A stretch of DNA of 64,000 nucleotides, from NCBI GenBank assembly GCA_002868945.1, contig PKTX01000047.1:1-64000 (forward strand), read 5' to 3'. Source of the stretch: Desulfobulbaceae bacterium. Lineage in GTDB: Bacteria > Desulfobacterota > Desulfobulbia > Desulfobulbales > SURF-16. Of the stretch, positions 27,659-39,486 are shown one piece after another. Made by a program: the position numbers and the translations under genes. Within the stretch, counting starts at the first letter, position 1; every line of letters starts with the position of its first letter. Under the pieces are notes generated by a model. It searched no databases and was not told the DNA's origin. It saw nothing but the letters and a program-made list of their open reading frames with translations.

Positions 27659-27901
27659 GTGGCTGTCCAGAAATGGCCCTCTCGGAGTCTCGTAAACTCG
27701 CTTACCGGCCCGATCTCGGCGTCATGTTCAAAAAATAATGCTTGGAGGTAAGCGAAACGCAGTGGAGACTCCGATATCGCATATATGCCTGCACCCCAAG
27801 GGCACCCGGAGTGTCGCAGGCTCCCTTACCTCTTTCAGGGCGTGCTTATTTTTCTCGTACTCCTTGATCTCGAACGAAATGACCTATTTCTGGAGAGACA
27901 C
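27659..27901 (+). mobile_element. Family C MITE-like element with TACCTA target duplication
   Basis: The termini GTGGCTGTCCAGAAATGG and ATTTCTGGAGAGACAC are inverted repeats, and TACCTA directly flanks both sides. The interior has three core units and the M1 block. It lies in a 700-base gap between the gltD-like gene and cheX. The 240 bases on its left and 210 bases on its right show no gene; the right part must hold the cheX promoter. Confidence 0.85.
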
Positions 27902-28111
27902 TACCTAAATGATCTCAGGAATGAGATCAATGTAGAGCGGCAGCGCTCCGGCACTGAGGAGATTCCTGGGCTGGTCTGAAACAGACAGGATGGTTCCTGC
28001 AAAAAAAGAATGAAATTATCTGCCATTTTGGTTCATACTTAAGTAGTATCAGTCCTGAAGTGCCCCAAAAAAAACAACCCCGCCCAGCAATAGCTACCCG
28101 GTATAACTCAC

Positions 28112-28585
28112 ATGAAAGCTGAATTTATAAACCCTTTTTTGCAATCCACCAAAAATGTTCTTGAAACCATGTGCCAGACACAGGTTACCCCTGGAAAACC
28201 CTTTTTAAAAAAAGATCATCACACCTACGGAGATGTGACCGGCATCATTGGCATGGCCAGTGCCGATGTGACCGGCTGCATGATTCTCAGTTTCACGGAG
28301 AAGTGCATCGTCAATGTGGTGGCCAACATGCTCATGGAGGATGCCAAGAAGGCCATTGATGATGAAGTTGTCGATGCCGTGGGTGAACTGACCAACATGA
28401 TCTGCGGCGGCGCCAAGGCTTCCCTGGCCAAACTGAAGCATAGCTTTGACCTGGCCACCCCCACCATGATTACCGGCAAGGGTATTGAAATCTCTACCCT
28501 GTCGGAATCTCCCACCATTGTCATTCCATTTGACACTGAGTATGGCAGTTTCGTCATTGAGGCAAACCTCAGCGACAGAAAGTAA
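28112..28585 (+). CDS. cheX: CheX-family chemotaxis phosphatase
   Basis: This protein of 157 residues matches CheX, which dephosphorylates CheY-P. The active-site pattern ExxN is present in DEVVDAVGELTNMICGGAK (Glu and Asn four residues apart). It is an orphan: no che cluster is nearby, although a chemoreceptor gene lies 18 kb upstream. The start is the ATG after the string TAACTCAC; no strong ribosome site is visible. Confidence 0.9.
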   Translation: MKAEFINPFLQSTKNVLETMCQTQVTPGKPFLKKDHHTYGDVTGIIGMASADVTGCMILSFTEKCIVNVVANMLMEDAKKAIDDEVVDAVGELTNMICGGAKASLAKLKHSFDLATPTMITGKGIEISTLSESPTIVIPFDTEYGSFVIEANLSDRK

Positions 28586-28691
28586 CAGGCGCGACAGCCT
28601 TTCAGCACACCTGGCCACCATCTGCCCAGGCAGTCTGGCCACAGAGCGATTGTGGCCGCCCTTTTGACAGGGCCAGGCGGCCCCCGCTTAG

Positions 28692-28937
28692 CAGCCCGTT
28701 GAAAAAGGGAGCGAGCGCAGCTGAGGCTAGGAAAAATGAGGCGAAAAAATGCGCGCCCGCAGGAGGTAAGGGAGCCTGCGACACTCCGAGTACCCTTGGG
28801 GATGCAGTTTACATGTGTGGTTTAGGAGCATTTCGGAGTCTCGCTCTGCTCGCTTGGCTCACGCCCAATTTTGACGACGCAGCAGCAGATAGCGAACGAA
28901 GAGAGACCTTCGAGCGCAGTAGTTTTTCATCGGGCTG
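28692..28937 (-). mobile_element. Family A MITE-like element
   Basis: This full-length copy runs in reverse orientation: CAGCCCGTTGAAAAA at the left and TTTTTCATCGGGCTG at the right. Flanks (TTAG, TTCG) do not match well, so the target duplication has decayed. It carries two core units and the M1 block. It separates cheX from its likely terminator at 28965. Confidence 0.85.
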
Positions 28938-28964
28938 TTCGCCTCTTCTGCATGAAATCGGGGT

Positions 28965-29016
28965 GTAATATACAAAAAAAAGCCGCACAGAAGTGCGGCT
29001 TTTTTTTGTATATTAC
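28965..29016. terminator. Perfect 24-bp-arm palindrome, bidirectional terminator of cheX and the atp operon
   Basis: Two perfect 24-bp arms flank a 4-base AGAA loop. The core stem GCCGCAC/GTGCGGC is bounded by eight A and eight T, giving an intrinsic terminator on both strands, and the match continues outward through GTAATATAC/GTATATTAC. It sits between two MITE-like elements, 380 bases from the cheX stop and 246 bases from the atpC stop. Confidence 0.85.
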
Positions 29017-29023
29017 GACTACA

Positions 29024-29242
29024 GGCCATCTTGAATAATTACTTTTTTGTTCGATTTTTTCGTCGCTACGAAAAATAAAAATCCTCACATATACCTGATA
29101 TGCTGCACCCCAAGGGCACCCGGAGTGTCGCAGGCCCCCTTACCTCTTGCAGGGCGCGCTTTTTATTTTTCTATGCTTCTCAAACTCGAACAGGTACGCG
29201 AGCCTGCGAGACTCCGGAAAATCTAATAATTCAAAATACCCT
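29024..29242 (+). mobile_element. Family B MITE-like element with TACA target duplication
   Basis: The left end GGCCATCTTGAATAATTA and right end TAATAATTCAAAATACCC are inverted repeats, and TACA flanks both sides exactly. The interior has two core units, the M1 block, and a TTTTTTCGTCGCTACGAAAA hairpin. It ends 20 bases from the atpC stop codon, so it separates the ATP synthase operon from the palindromic terminator. Confidence 0.85.
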
Positions 29243-29261
29243 ACAGTAAAAACAGGAGGGG

Positions 29262-29681
29262 TTAACGACTCCTTTTTTCTGCGACTCGTACACGGGCCAG
29301 GGCACGCTGCAAAGCGGCCTGAGCCCTGGCCTCGTTGACCTTTTCCTGCTGACCCTTGCTCTGGGCCAGGCGTTTTTCCGCCCTCTCCTTGGCGCGCAAG
29401 GCACGATCCACATCAATATCTGAACCCTGCTCACAGCTTTCAACGATAAAGGTAATCTTGTTGGTTGACACCTCACAAAAACCACCACTCACCATGAGCG
29501 AGAACTCCTTGCCATCCTTCTTATAGGCAAGTTCACCGATCTTTATGGTGGAAAGAAAAGGGGCATGATTGGCAAGAACGCCGAAAACACCAGCATAACC
29601 AGGTGCAGTGACAATATCGACATTCTCACTGACCACCGGGCCGGATGGAGTCACGACTTCTAGTTCAATTGTTTCTGCCAT
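29262..29681 (-). CDS. atpC: ATP synthase F1 epsilon subunit
   Basis: This protein of 139 residues has the N-terminal beta sandwich ([27 protein letters not shown]) and the C-terminal helical region ([13 protein letters not shown]). It couples F1 rotation to the c ring and can restrain ATP hydrolysis. It is the last gene of the operon, 63 bases after atpD. Confidence 0.95.
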   Translation of the reverse strand: MAETIELEVVTPSGPVVSENVDIVTAPGYAGVFGVLANHAPFLSTIKIGELAYKKDGKEFSLMVSGGFCEVSTNKITFIVESCEQGSDIDVDRALRAKERAEKRLAQSKGQQEKVNEARAQAALQRALARVRVAEKRSR

Positions 29682-29744
29682 TGCTCATCACCTCAAATAA
29701 TGGCATCAGGGCAGCCGTGCCGCCCTGATGCATGTTCAAACCTC

Positions 29745-32106
<2,362 letters not shown>

Positions 32107-32117
32107 TACAGACCCCC

Positions 32118-33641
32118 TTAGTTGATACCTTTGGAAGCCTTGAAGGTCTCTGTGAAGGCTTTGATGGTAGCGTGCATCTTCTCTTCCAGCGCGCTGTCAA
32201 TCTCTTGCTTCTCTTTAAGCGTATCGAAAATGTCCGGAGCGGAAGAGCTGATATGGCTGTAAAGATCCTGCTCGTAATCGGCCAGGGTCTCCACCGGCAG
32301 GCTGTCGAGATAACCCTTGGTACCGGCAAAGATGATACAGACCTGCTTCTCCATGGGCAGCGGCTGATACTGGGGCTGCTTAAGGATCTCCACCAGACGC
32401 TCACCACGGTTAAGCTGCGCCTGGGTAGCGGCATCAAGATCAGAACCGAATCCGGCAAAGGCTGCCAGCTCACGATACTGGGCCAGATCGAGACGCAGGG
32501 TACCGGCAACCTGTTTCATGGCCTTAACCTGCGCCGCACCACCAACACGTGATACGGAAAGACCGACGTTAATGGCGGGACGAACACCGGAGAAGAACAG
32601 GTTCGGCTCCAGGTAGACCTGACCGTCGGTAATGGAGATAACGTTGGTGGGAATAAAGGCGGATACGTCACCGGCCTGGGTCTCAATAATCGGCAGGGCG
32701 GTGAGAGAACCGGCGCCCAGCTCATCACTTACCTTGGCGGCGCGCTCCAGCAGACGACTATGGTTAAAGAAAATGTCACCGGGATAGGCCTCACGTCCGG
32801 GCGGCCGACGAAGGAGCAGGGACAGCTCACGATAGGCAACGGCCTGCTTGGAGAGATCATCATAGATAATCAGGGCATGCTCGCCGCGGTCACGGAAGTA
32901 CTCACCCATGGCGCAACCGGCAAAGGCGGCAACGTACTGCATGGGCGCCGGGTCAGAGGCACAGGCGGCCACGACAGTGGTGTATTCCATGGCATTGTTC
33001 TTACGGAGCGCCTCAACAACCAGGGCCACGGTGGATTTTTTCTGACCAATGGCAACATAGACACAATGGACATCAGTGTCGCGCTGGGCAATGATGGCGT
33101 CAACACAGACCGCGGTCTTACCGATCTGACGATCACCAATAACCAGCTCACGCTGACCACGGCCAACCGGGGTCATGGCGTCAATGGCCTTGGCACCGGT
33201 ATAGCAGGGCTCATGAACACCCTTCCGGGCGATAACGCCGGGGGCCATAACCTCGATCTTGGAGGAGTGCTTGGCGTTGATGGGCCCCTGACCGTCAATG
33301 GGAAAACCGACACCGTCAACAACGCGGCCTTCCATCTCCGGTCCCACAGGAACCTCGGCAATTCTGCCGGTACGCTTTACCGTGTCACCCTCGTTAATCT
33401 TGGCAACGTCGCCGAGAACGGCGCAACCAACGTTGTCGGCCTCAAGGTTGAGGGCCAAGCCAAGAGTACCACCAGGGAACTCGAGGAGCTCCATGGCCAT
33501 ACAATTCTCAACTCCATGGACGCGGGCAATACCATCACCAACGGAGATTACGGTTCCGGTTTCGCTCAGATCAGCCTTAGTTTCGAAATCCTTGATCTGG
33601 CCTTTGATAATTTGACTGATTTCTTCAGCTTTAATCTGCAT
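32118..33641 (-). CDS. atpA: ATP synthase F1 alpha subunit
   Basis: This non-catalytic subunit has about 507 residues. Its P-loop is GDRQIGKT where most family members have GDRQTGKT; the codon is ATC. The remaining landmarks, including [30 protein letters not shown] and [10 protein letters not shown], are normal. I start at the ATG of MQIKAEEIS; a GTG four codons earlier is also possible and overlaps atpH. Confidence 0.96.
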   Translation of the reverse strand: MQIKAEEISQIIKGQIKDFETKADLSETGTVISVGDGIARVHGVENCMAMELLEFPGGTLGLALNLEADNVGCAVLGDVAKINEGDTVKRTGRIAEVPVGPEMEGRVVDGVGFPIDGQGPINAKHSSKIEVMAPGVIARKGVHEPCYTGAKAIDAMTPVGRGQRELVIGDRQIGKTAVCVDAIIAQRDTDVHCVYVAIGQKKSTVALVVEALRKNNAMEYTTVVAACASDPAPMQYVAAFAGCAMGEYFRDRGEHALIIYDDLSKQAVAYRELSLLLRRPPGREAYPGDIFFNHSRLLERAAKVSDELGAGSLTALPIIETQAGDVSAFIPTNVISITDGQVYLEPNLFFSGVRPAINVGLSVSRVGGAAQVKAMKQVAGTLRLDLAQYRELAAFAGFGSDLDAATQAQLNRGERLVEILKQPQYQPLPMEKQVCIIFAGTKGYLDSLPVETLADYEQDLYSHISSSAPDIFDTLKEKQEIDSALEEKMHATIKAFTETFKASKGIN

Positions 33642-33645
33642 TGCT

Positions 33646-34191
33646 CTATTCACTCCCCTTAATGGACTCTTTTAAATCTTCGAGTTGCGTTTTTATACTG
33701 CCATCCATGACTAAGTCGCCAACCTTGGCGATCATGCCGCCGATAATTGACTCATCTACCTTGGTGGTGACGGTTACACGCTTCCCGGTTATTTTCTCTA
33801 AAGTTTCCTGAACCTTGGCCTGGAGGTCTGCTGACAGTTCAGTAGCGGAAATAACCACGCCCTGACAGGTGTTGTTTTCGTCGTCAACCAGTGACTGAAA
33901 CATCTCAGCGACATCACCAAGGATATCGGCCCGTCTCTTCTCGACGAGCAGATTCAAAAAATTACCCATGATAGCTGAAACGCCGGTGGCCTTAACGATC
34001 TCCCGCATGACACCCTCGCGGGCGTCCAGGGGATACATAGGATTGGCCAGAGCATCGGCCAGCTCGGGATTGTCGGCAACCATGGCTGCAAACTCACCCA
34101 GAGCAGTGGCATACTCGTCAAGGGCGTCTTCTTCCTTGCCAACGGCAAAAAGTGCCTTGGCATAACGTTTTGCAAGCACTGCGTTCTTCAT
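33646..34191 (-). CDS. atpH: ATP synthase F1 delta subunit
   Basis: This stator subunit of 181 residues has an N-terminal six-helix bundle ([23 protein letters not shown]) and a C-terminal region ([31 protein letters not shown]). It overlaps the preceding b subunit stop by one base and ends close to the atpA start, consistent with translational coupling. Confidence 0.95.
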   Translation of the reverse strand: MKNAVLAKRYAKALFAVGKEEDALDEYATALGEFAAMVADNPELADALANPMYPLDAREGVMREIVKATGVSAIMGNFLNLLVEKRRADILGDVAEMFQSLVDDENNTCQGVVISATELSADLQAKVQETLEKITGKRVTVTTKVDESIIGGMIAKVGDLVMDGSIKTQLEDLKESIKGSE

Positions 34192-34823
34192 TATGCGGCA
34201 CCTCCCACCTTAGCTAAATATCCCTCAACCAGGGCGCTCTGATCTTCAGGCTGAAGATTCTTTTTGATAATCTCTTCAGCCATGGCTGAGGCCTGCTCGG
34301 CGACCTCCAGCTTCAGATTGACCTTGGCTTCGGCAACGGCATTGGCAACAGCCATCTCTGCCTGACGCTTGATCTGCTCAGCCGCCTCATTGGCCTCGGT
34401 AATGATGCGCTCCTTCTCCAATTCGCCTTGGGCAATGGCTGTTTCCACCATTTTTTTGAGCTCATCATCGAGGCCGGACAGGCGCGAGGCATACTGCTGA
34501 TACTCTCCCTCGGCGCTGCTGCGCTGGCTTTCAAGATCATCAAACTCCTCGCGGATGGACTGGCGACGCCCCCGCAGACCGTCAACAATCGGTTTTTTCA
34601 GGAATTTGACCAGGATAATGACCAGGGCCGCAAAGTTCATGGCGCGCCAGCCGAGATCCTTCAACTTTTCAGGCGTCAACCCCAAACCGCCATGGCCATC
34701 GCCATGGGCCGCATCAGCCGCAAAGGCATCACCTGCGACATAGAGCGTGGCGGCTACTCCCACAACCACCGCAACTGCCAGAGCTGAACGCCGTAACGTG
34801 GACCAATCAACATCTCTCCTCAT
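34191..34823 (-). CDS. atpF: ATP synthase F0 b subunit with N-terminal leader
   Basis: This protein of 210 residues has a probable signal-like leader ending near AFAADAAHG, a membrane helix (AMNFAALVIILVKFL) and a long coiled coil that forms the peripheral stalk. The leader makes it longer than the typical 160-residue b subunit, a layout seen in other Desulfobacterota-like genomes. Its start overlaps the stop of the b' gene. Confidence 0.93.
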   Translation of the reverse strand: MRRDVDWSTLRRSALAVAVVVGVAATLYVAGDAFAADAAHGDGHGGLGLTPEKLKDLGWRAMNFAALVIILVKFLKKPIVDGLRGRRQSIREEFDDLESQRSSAEGEYQQYASRLSGLDDELKKMVETAIAQGELEKERIITEANEAAEQIKRQAEMAVANAVAEAKVNLKLEVAEQASAMAEEIIKKNLQPEDQSALVEGYLAKVGGAA

Positions 34824-35248
34824 TAAACAGCCCTCCCCAGAATTTTACCGGCCATCTCCTTGGCAAATTCATCGATCTTGCCAGTCAGCTCTTTCTGGGC
34901 AGCAGTGAATTCTGATTCAACCTTACTCAGCTGTTCGGCCTTGGCCGTATCGGCCTCGGCTCGAATCTCAGCAAGTTTCTCATTGCCCGCCGCCTGAGCA
35001 GAGGCCCTGGCTTCATCGAACTCCGCCTTGGCCTTACGCCGGGCATCATTCATCTTACTATCAAACTCTTCAGCCCGTAATTGGGCGTTTTTCTTGTAAT
35101 TTTCCACGTCCGTTGCGAGGCTTTCCAACTTTTCCTTGCGCTGGGCCAGGATGTTTCTGACCGGACGATACAAGATCGCATTCAACACCATCATCAGAAT
35201 AAGGATGTTCAGGATCTGCATCGGCATAGTCAAGTCAATGGTAATCAT
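34823..35248 (-). CDS. atpF: ATP synthase F0 b' subunit
   Basis: This protein of 141 residues has an N-terminal membrane helix (LNILILMMVLNAILYRPVRNIL) and a coiled coil. Two unequal b-type genes in tandem indicate a b/b' heterodimeric stalk. It is the first gene of the cluster. The a and c subunit genes are absent here, so they must lie elsewhere. Confidence 0.93.
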   Translation of the reverse strand: MITIDLTMPMQILNILILMMVLNAILYRPVRNILAQRKEKLESLATDVENYKKNAQLRAEEFDSKMNDARRKAKAEFDEARASAQAAGNEKLAEIRAEADTAKAEQLSKVESEFTAAQKELTGKIDEFAKEMAGKILGRAV

Positions 35249-35754
35249 AAGTTTTCCGTCCTCCTCTCAATTTTGTCGTGCCATTGCCGCCTTCCTCACT
35301 TGACTAAAGAGGCAGCAGCGTACAGTTCAAACTCACAAACCTGTCGTGCCGTCCCTGTTTTTCCTGTCCACAGCGACACTTACAGGCATTTATTCTCTCC
35401 GGACAATTACTGAATGGTTCCTCATTAAATCAGAACCTGCTTACTATACAATAGGTATGCTGTCAACTGTTTTTCCCTCCCCCAAACCGGCGTAAAACCC
35501 GCGCCATTTCTGGACTTACCTAGTGTTCGTCTGTTTAATAAAAAAATTAATTGGCGCCCATTTTCAGCAAGTTCCGGCCTCTAAAAAACAGGCCTTGTCA
35601 GCGAAACTACCTAGACTGTTTCCCTTGAAAAAAACAGGTCGAGCCAGCGGGATCCTCCTCTGTTTTTTTGGTTTTTACTGCAAAAAGATGGCCGAGTCCT
35701 CCAGAAGATTCTCGACAAAGCAGGGTTGCAAAACCTACTATAAATAGAGCCGAA
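35249..35754. other. Gap upstream of the ATP synthase operon, no gene seen
   Basis: This stretch of about 500 bases should contain the atp promoter. On the minus strand a TTGACA lies near 35461-35466, but the matching -10 at 17 bases (TAAGCA) is poor, so I do not call a promoter. The middle part has AT-rich sequence with TACCTAG motifs resembling the flanks of family C, possibly a decayed element. Confidence 0.4.
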
Positions 35755-35877
35755 CAGCCCGTTGAAAAACGCTAAAGAGTGTCTGGCAGGCTCGCATAGC
35801 CGCGGCCGAGTTTGAAGCAGCAGCAGGTAGTAAACAAAGAGAGCCCTTCGAGCCCTTTATTTTTTTAAGAAGGCCTG
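35755..35877 (-). repeat. Family A MITE-like element, short degenerate copy
   Basis: The left end CAGCCCGTTGAAAAACG is well preserved; the right end has decayed to AAGGCCTG. Between them only the GGTAGTAAACAAAGAGAGCC-type block and the CTTCGAGC block survive. It ends about 40 bases before the universal stress protein gene, in its leader. Confidence 0.65.
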
Positions 35878-35917
35878 CTCAAAGCTGCCGCCACCAATAA
35901 TTGAAAAGGAGAGCAGC

Positions 35918-36364
35918 ATGATCAACGTGAAAACCATTCTTGTTCCCATCGATTTTTCAGAAAATGCCGAACATGTCATGGAGTATGCCCTCAGTGTCGC
36001 GCATCATTTCAAGTCGCGCATCCTGCTCTGTTTCGTGGCGCAACTCTACACCGATTACTCCGACTTTTTTATTCCCCAGATGCCCGTTGTCGCCATTGAA
36101 GAGGAGATCGACAAGGCGGCCAAGGAACGCATGCACCGCTTTGTCCAGTCCTACAGCAATGACATCAAGATTGAGGAGTGTGTGCTGATCGGCAACATCG
36201 CCCATGAGATCCTCAACCTGGCCGAAAAACGGCAGGTGGACATGATCATCATGGGAACGCACGGTTACCAGGGCCTGGAAAAAATCCTCTTTGGCTCGGT
36301 GGCCGAGAAAGTGGTAAAAACAGCACCCTGTCCGGTACTCACAGTTAAGCCGAAGCAGAAATAA
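35918..36364 (+). CDS. Universal stress protein (UspA family)
   Basis: This protein of 148 residues has a single Usp domain with the ATP-binding signature GTHGYQGLEKILFGSVAEKV near the C-terminus and ILVPIDFSENAEHVMEYAL at the N-terminus. AAGGAG precedes the ATG. ATP-binding Usp proteins are commonly induced by starvation or anaerobic stress. Confidence 0.92.
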   Translation: MINVKTILVPIDFSENAEHVMEYALSVAHHFKSRILLCFVAQLYTDYSDFFIPQMPVVAIEEEIDKAAKERMHRFVQSYSNDIKIEECVLIGNIAHEILNLAEKRQVDMIIMGTHGYQGLEKILFGSVAEKVVKTAPCPVLTVKPKQK

Positions 36365-36605
36365 TCGCTCTCCGGCCACGGCCCCACATTACCGGAACCT
36401 GATCATGGCGTCCCCCTCTACCCTTCACTCGCCCCTGCCCGCTGTTTGCCCAAAAAATCTCGGCCGGCCATAGCCATTCCCCAGCAATCGTGGTATTTCT
36501 AGAGATCCGTCGGACCAGAGTCGGACGGGTGGAGGAGCTTTCCCCTGCCCGCTCCGCCCTGGCTGTCATCTTTGTTTACCCATCAGCAGAGGAAAAGTTG
36601 CGCCG

Positions 36606-38165
36606 ATGACCTTCTTCGCCGAGCACCTGCCCTGGCTCATCAGCCTGGGCCTCATGGCCCTGGCCCTTATTTTTGCCCTGAAAAGACAAGACGCTCTCAA
36701 GACGCAGCTGGCGGCATGCAGCCAGCGTCTCAGTGAACTTGACCGTGAGTTGGCCGTGGTTACGGAACGGGCCGCGGCCGGCGACACCGACCACAAACGG
36801 CAGCTGGCAGAGGCAAACCAGCGCCATGAGACGCTTAGCAGCCAGCACGATCGACTACGCCAAGATATGGATGAACTGGCGGCCAGGCACCACGACCTGC
36901 AGGCGGAGGCGGCCTCTTTGACCACCAGACTGCAGCGCCTTGATGAACTCACCCTTGAACGTGATGAGGCGCGCCGGCAATTGAACAGCCTGCGGCAGGA
37001 AAAAGATAAAATCAGCCGCGATTACGCCGCCATGCAGAGCAAGACGGATGAGGAACGCAAATCGCACCAGGAGAAGATCCAGCTCCTGGAACAGGCCGAA
37101 AAGAAGCTGACCTCTGAATTCGAGAACCTGGCCAACCGCATCTTTGAAGAAAAACATGTACGCTTCAGCCAGGTGAGCAAGGCCAATATCGAGGCCATGC
37201 TCACCCCCATGCGCGAACAGATCACCAGTTTTCGGAAACGGGTGGATCATGTCTATGATCAGGAAAACAAGGAACGCGCCTCGCTCCTGACCGAGATTCA
37301 ACAGCTCAAACACCTCAACGAACGGATCGGCGCCGACGCCCTCAACCTGACCAAGGCCTTAAAAGGCGACAGCAAGCTGCGCGGCAACTGGGGCGAGATG
37401 CAGCTCGAACGGCTGCTGGAGGAGTCAGGCCTTGACAAGGGCCGGGAGTACGAGATCCAGGTCAACCTCAAGAATGAGACAGGCAAACGACTGCAACCCG
37501 ATGTGGTGGTCCACCTGCCGGAAAAAAAGGATGTGGTCATTGACGCCAAGGTATCACTGGTGGCCTATGAGCAGTATCATGGAGCGGACAGCGACGAGGA
37601 ACGCCAACGCCATATCAGAAACCACATCACCTCGCTGCGCCACCACGTCAACAGTCTCAGCGCCAAGAATTATGATGAACTGATCGGCGTCAACTCCCTG
37701 GACCTGGTGATCATGTTTGTCCCCATTGAACCGGCCCTGCTCCTGGCCTTTGAACATGAGCCCAACCTGTTCAGCGAGGCCTTTAACCAGAAGATCCTCC
37801 TGGTCAGCCCCTCCACCCTGATGGCCACCCTGCAGATCATCCACAATATATGGCGTTACGAGCACCAGAATGTCAACGCCTTGAAAATCGCCACCCAGGC
37901 CGGCCGCCTCTACGATCAGCTGGTCCTCTTTGTCGATGCCCTGGAACAGGTGGGCAGCCAACTGAAAAAGGCCAGTGACAGCTACGAGACCGCCCACAAA
38001 CGTCTGACCAGTGGCCGCGGCAACCTGATCAGACGCACCGAGGAGCTCAAGAAACTGGGCGCCAAGGCTAAAAAGCAAATCGCCGGGCAACTCCTTGAGG
38101 CTGCCGCAGTGGAGGATAACGAAGTTGCCGAATCGGAACTCTCCGAAGAAGCGCCGCCGCCATGA
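36606..38165 (+). CDS. rmuC: DNA recombination protein RmuC
   Basis: This protein of 519 residues has an N-terminal membrane anchor (WLISLGLMALALIFAL), a long coiled coil (about 30-210) and the C-terminal nuclease-like RmuC domain (GDSKLRGNWGEMQLERLLEESGL, VHLPEKKDVVIDAKVSL, FVPIEPALLLAFE). RmuC proteins limit inversions and duplications and act in bacteriophage or plasmid defence in some hosts. The next gene, also membrane-anchored with a nuclease-related domain, may be cotranscribed. Confidence 0.92.
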   Translation: MTFFAEHLPWLISLGLMALALIFALKRQDALKTQLAACSQRLSELDRELAVVTERAAAGDTDHKRQLAEANQRHETLSSQHDRLRQDMDELAARHHDLQAEAASLTTRLQRLDELTLERDEARRQLNSLRQEKDKISRDYAAMQSKTDEERKSHQEKIQLLEQAEKKLTSEFENLANRIFEEKHVRFSQVSKANIEAMLTPMREQITSFRKRVDHVYDQENKERASLLTEIQQLKHLNERIGADALNLTKALKGDSKLRGNWGEMQLERLLEESGLDKGREYEIQVNLKNETGKRLQPDVVVHLPEKKDVVIDAKVSLVAYEQYHGADSDEERQRHIRNHITSLRHHVNSLSAKNYDELIGVNSLDLVIMFVPIEPALLLAFEHEPNLFSEAFNQKILLVSPSTLMATLQIIHNIWRYEHQNVNALKIATQAGRLYDQLVLFVDALEQVGSQLKKASDSYETAHKRLTSGRGNLIRRTEELKKLGAKAKKQIAGQLLEAAAVEDNEVAESELSEEAPPP

Positions 38166-38221
38166 CCGGCTCCGGCCTTGTGGCACCGCAGCTCATCACT
38201 TCCCTTTAGCCAAGTAAGACA

Positions 38222-39085
38222 ATGACCTCCCTCATTCCCCTGCCCCCCACCATTCTCTTCATACTCCTCTGCGTGGTGCCGTTAAGCACGATCATCCTGC
38301 TCCTCAGGCGGCAGATCCGCCAGACCAGGCAGCCCTTTGCGCCGACCTTGGCCGAGACTGCCGAGCAGCGCCTCCAGAGGGAGATTGACGAAACAAGCGT
38401 GGACATCCTGACCAAGTCCCTCTTTATCGCCTTGATCCCCATTACCATCTATTCGATCTATGCCACCCAAGTCGCCCTGACCGCCAAGGATATCGACAGC
38501 GCCGTGCTCTACACCTACCTGATCGGCTCGGCCCTCTTTATCGCCTCCCTGACCAGGGACGTCTACCGCACCCTGCGGCGAAGAAGAGACCTCAGCCTGA
38601 ACCGGGCCGGCCGCCTGGCTGTCGGTCAGGCACTGAACCAACTGATTCCTGCCGGCTTTCGCCTCTTTCACGACCTGCCTCTGGGCAACCGCACCATCGA
38701 CCACATTGCTGTCGGTCCGCAAGGTCTCTTTGCCATAACCAGCCTGGTTCGGCCCCGCACCGGCAAAAAACGGGAAAAGGAGGCCTCGCTCCGCCTTGAC
38801 GGCAGGCAGTTACGCTTTCCGGACGGCACCGATGCGGACTCGGTCACCACGGCAGTTAAAAACGCCGCACAGCTCAATGAGCGGCTGCAGGAGAGCGGCG
38901 AAAGCGGGCCGCCGGCAACGCCTGTCCTGGCCGTGCCGGGCTGGACAATCGACCATACCGCCGCCGCTGAACAGCTACAGCTATACAACGGCATAGAGCC
39001 GATATTTCTGAGCCGCGGCCCTGTTCTTCTCAACGAAAAGCAGATCAAGAGCATGGCCATACACCTGGCAAGGCAACTCCAGTGA
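38222..39085 (+). CDS. Membrane-anchored NERD-domain protein
   Basis: This protein of 287 residues has about three transmembrane helices (PPTILFILLCVVPLSTIILLL near the start, SLFIALIPITIYSIYAT and YLIGSALFIASL) followed by a nuclease-related NERD domain (AVGQALNQLIPAGFRLFHDLPLGNRTIDHIAVGPQGLFAITS). The IDH-IAVGPxGLFAI pattern carries the conserved acidic residue. The function is unknown. The gene starts 56 bases after rmuC on the same strand; both encode anchored PD-(D/E)XK-like domains. Confidence 0.82.
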   Translation: MTSLIPLPPTILFILLCVVPLSTIILLLRRQIRQTRQPFAPTLAETAEQRLQREIDETSVDILTKSLFIALIPITIYSIYATQVALTAKDIDSAVLYTYLIGSALFIASLTRDVYRTLRRRRDLSLNRAGRLAVGQALNQLIPAGFRLFHDLPLGNRTIDHIAVGPQGLFAITSLVRPRTGKKREKEASLRLDGRQLRFPDGTDADSVTTAVKNAAQLNERLQESGESGPPATPVLAVPGWTIDHTAAAEQLQLYNGIEPIFLSRGPVLLNEKQIKSMAIHLARQLQ

Positions 39086-39191
39086 CAGGACGAGCAGCCG
39101 CCTCGGAAACTACTGCGCTGGCTATCTGCCGATCCCGCTCACCATCCGGTTCAGGCACGCGGGTTTGCCAGACGCCGACATGCTCCCTAAA

Positions 39192-39380
39192 CAACCCGTT
39201 GAAAAACGTAACGAGCCGAGCTGAGGCTAGGAAAAATGAGGCGAAAAACACAGTTTACATGGGGTCCAGGAGCATTTCGAAGTCTCGCGGGCTCGCTTAG
39301 CGCAAGCCCCATTTTGACGACGCAGCAGCAGATAGCGAACGAAGAGAGACCTGCGAGCGCACTAGTTTTTTAAGGGGCTG
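39192..39380 (-). mobile_element. Family A MITE-like element lacking the M1 block
   Basis: The left end CAACCCGTTGAAAAACG and right end TTTTTTAAGGGGCTG are recognisable. This copy is 189 bp because the M1 block found in full copies is missing; it keeps one core unit and the GATAGCGAACGAAGAGAGAC block. It lies in a 400-base gap between the NERD gene and the pqiC-like gene. Confidence 0.75.
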
Positions 39381-39486
39381 TTTGCCCAGGTAAAGCACAT
39401 CCCAAGGGGGTTTTCCTCCGAACCGCTTTCTTTTCGCCCTCTTATTTCCCTTCTCGCCGGTGCTCTCTCCCTTTTTCAAGGGGCTT

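Noticed and set aside
25736-29242. CRISPR array suggested by repeated short units in the 25-29 kb region
   Set aside because: Units vary in spacing, orientation and length, lack uniform spacers and lie inside elements with inverted ends; no cas genes are present.
35438-35466. Promoter of the atp operon
   Set aside because: A perfect TTGACA is present but the -10 at the right spacing (TAAGCA) matches poorly.
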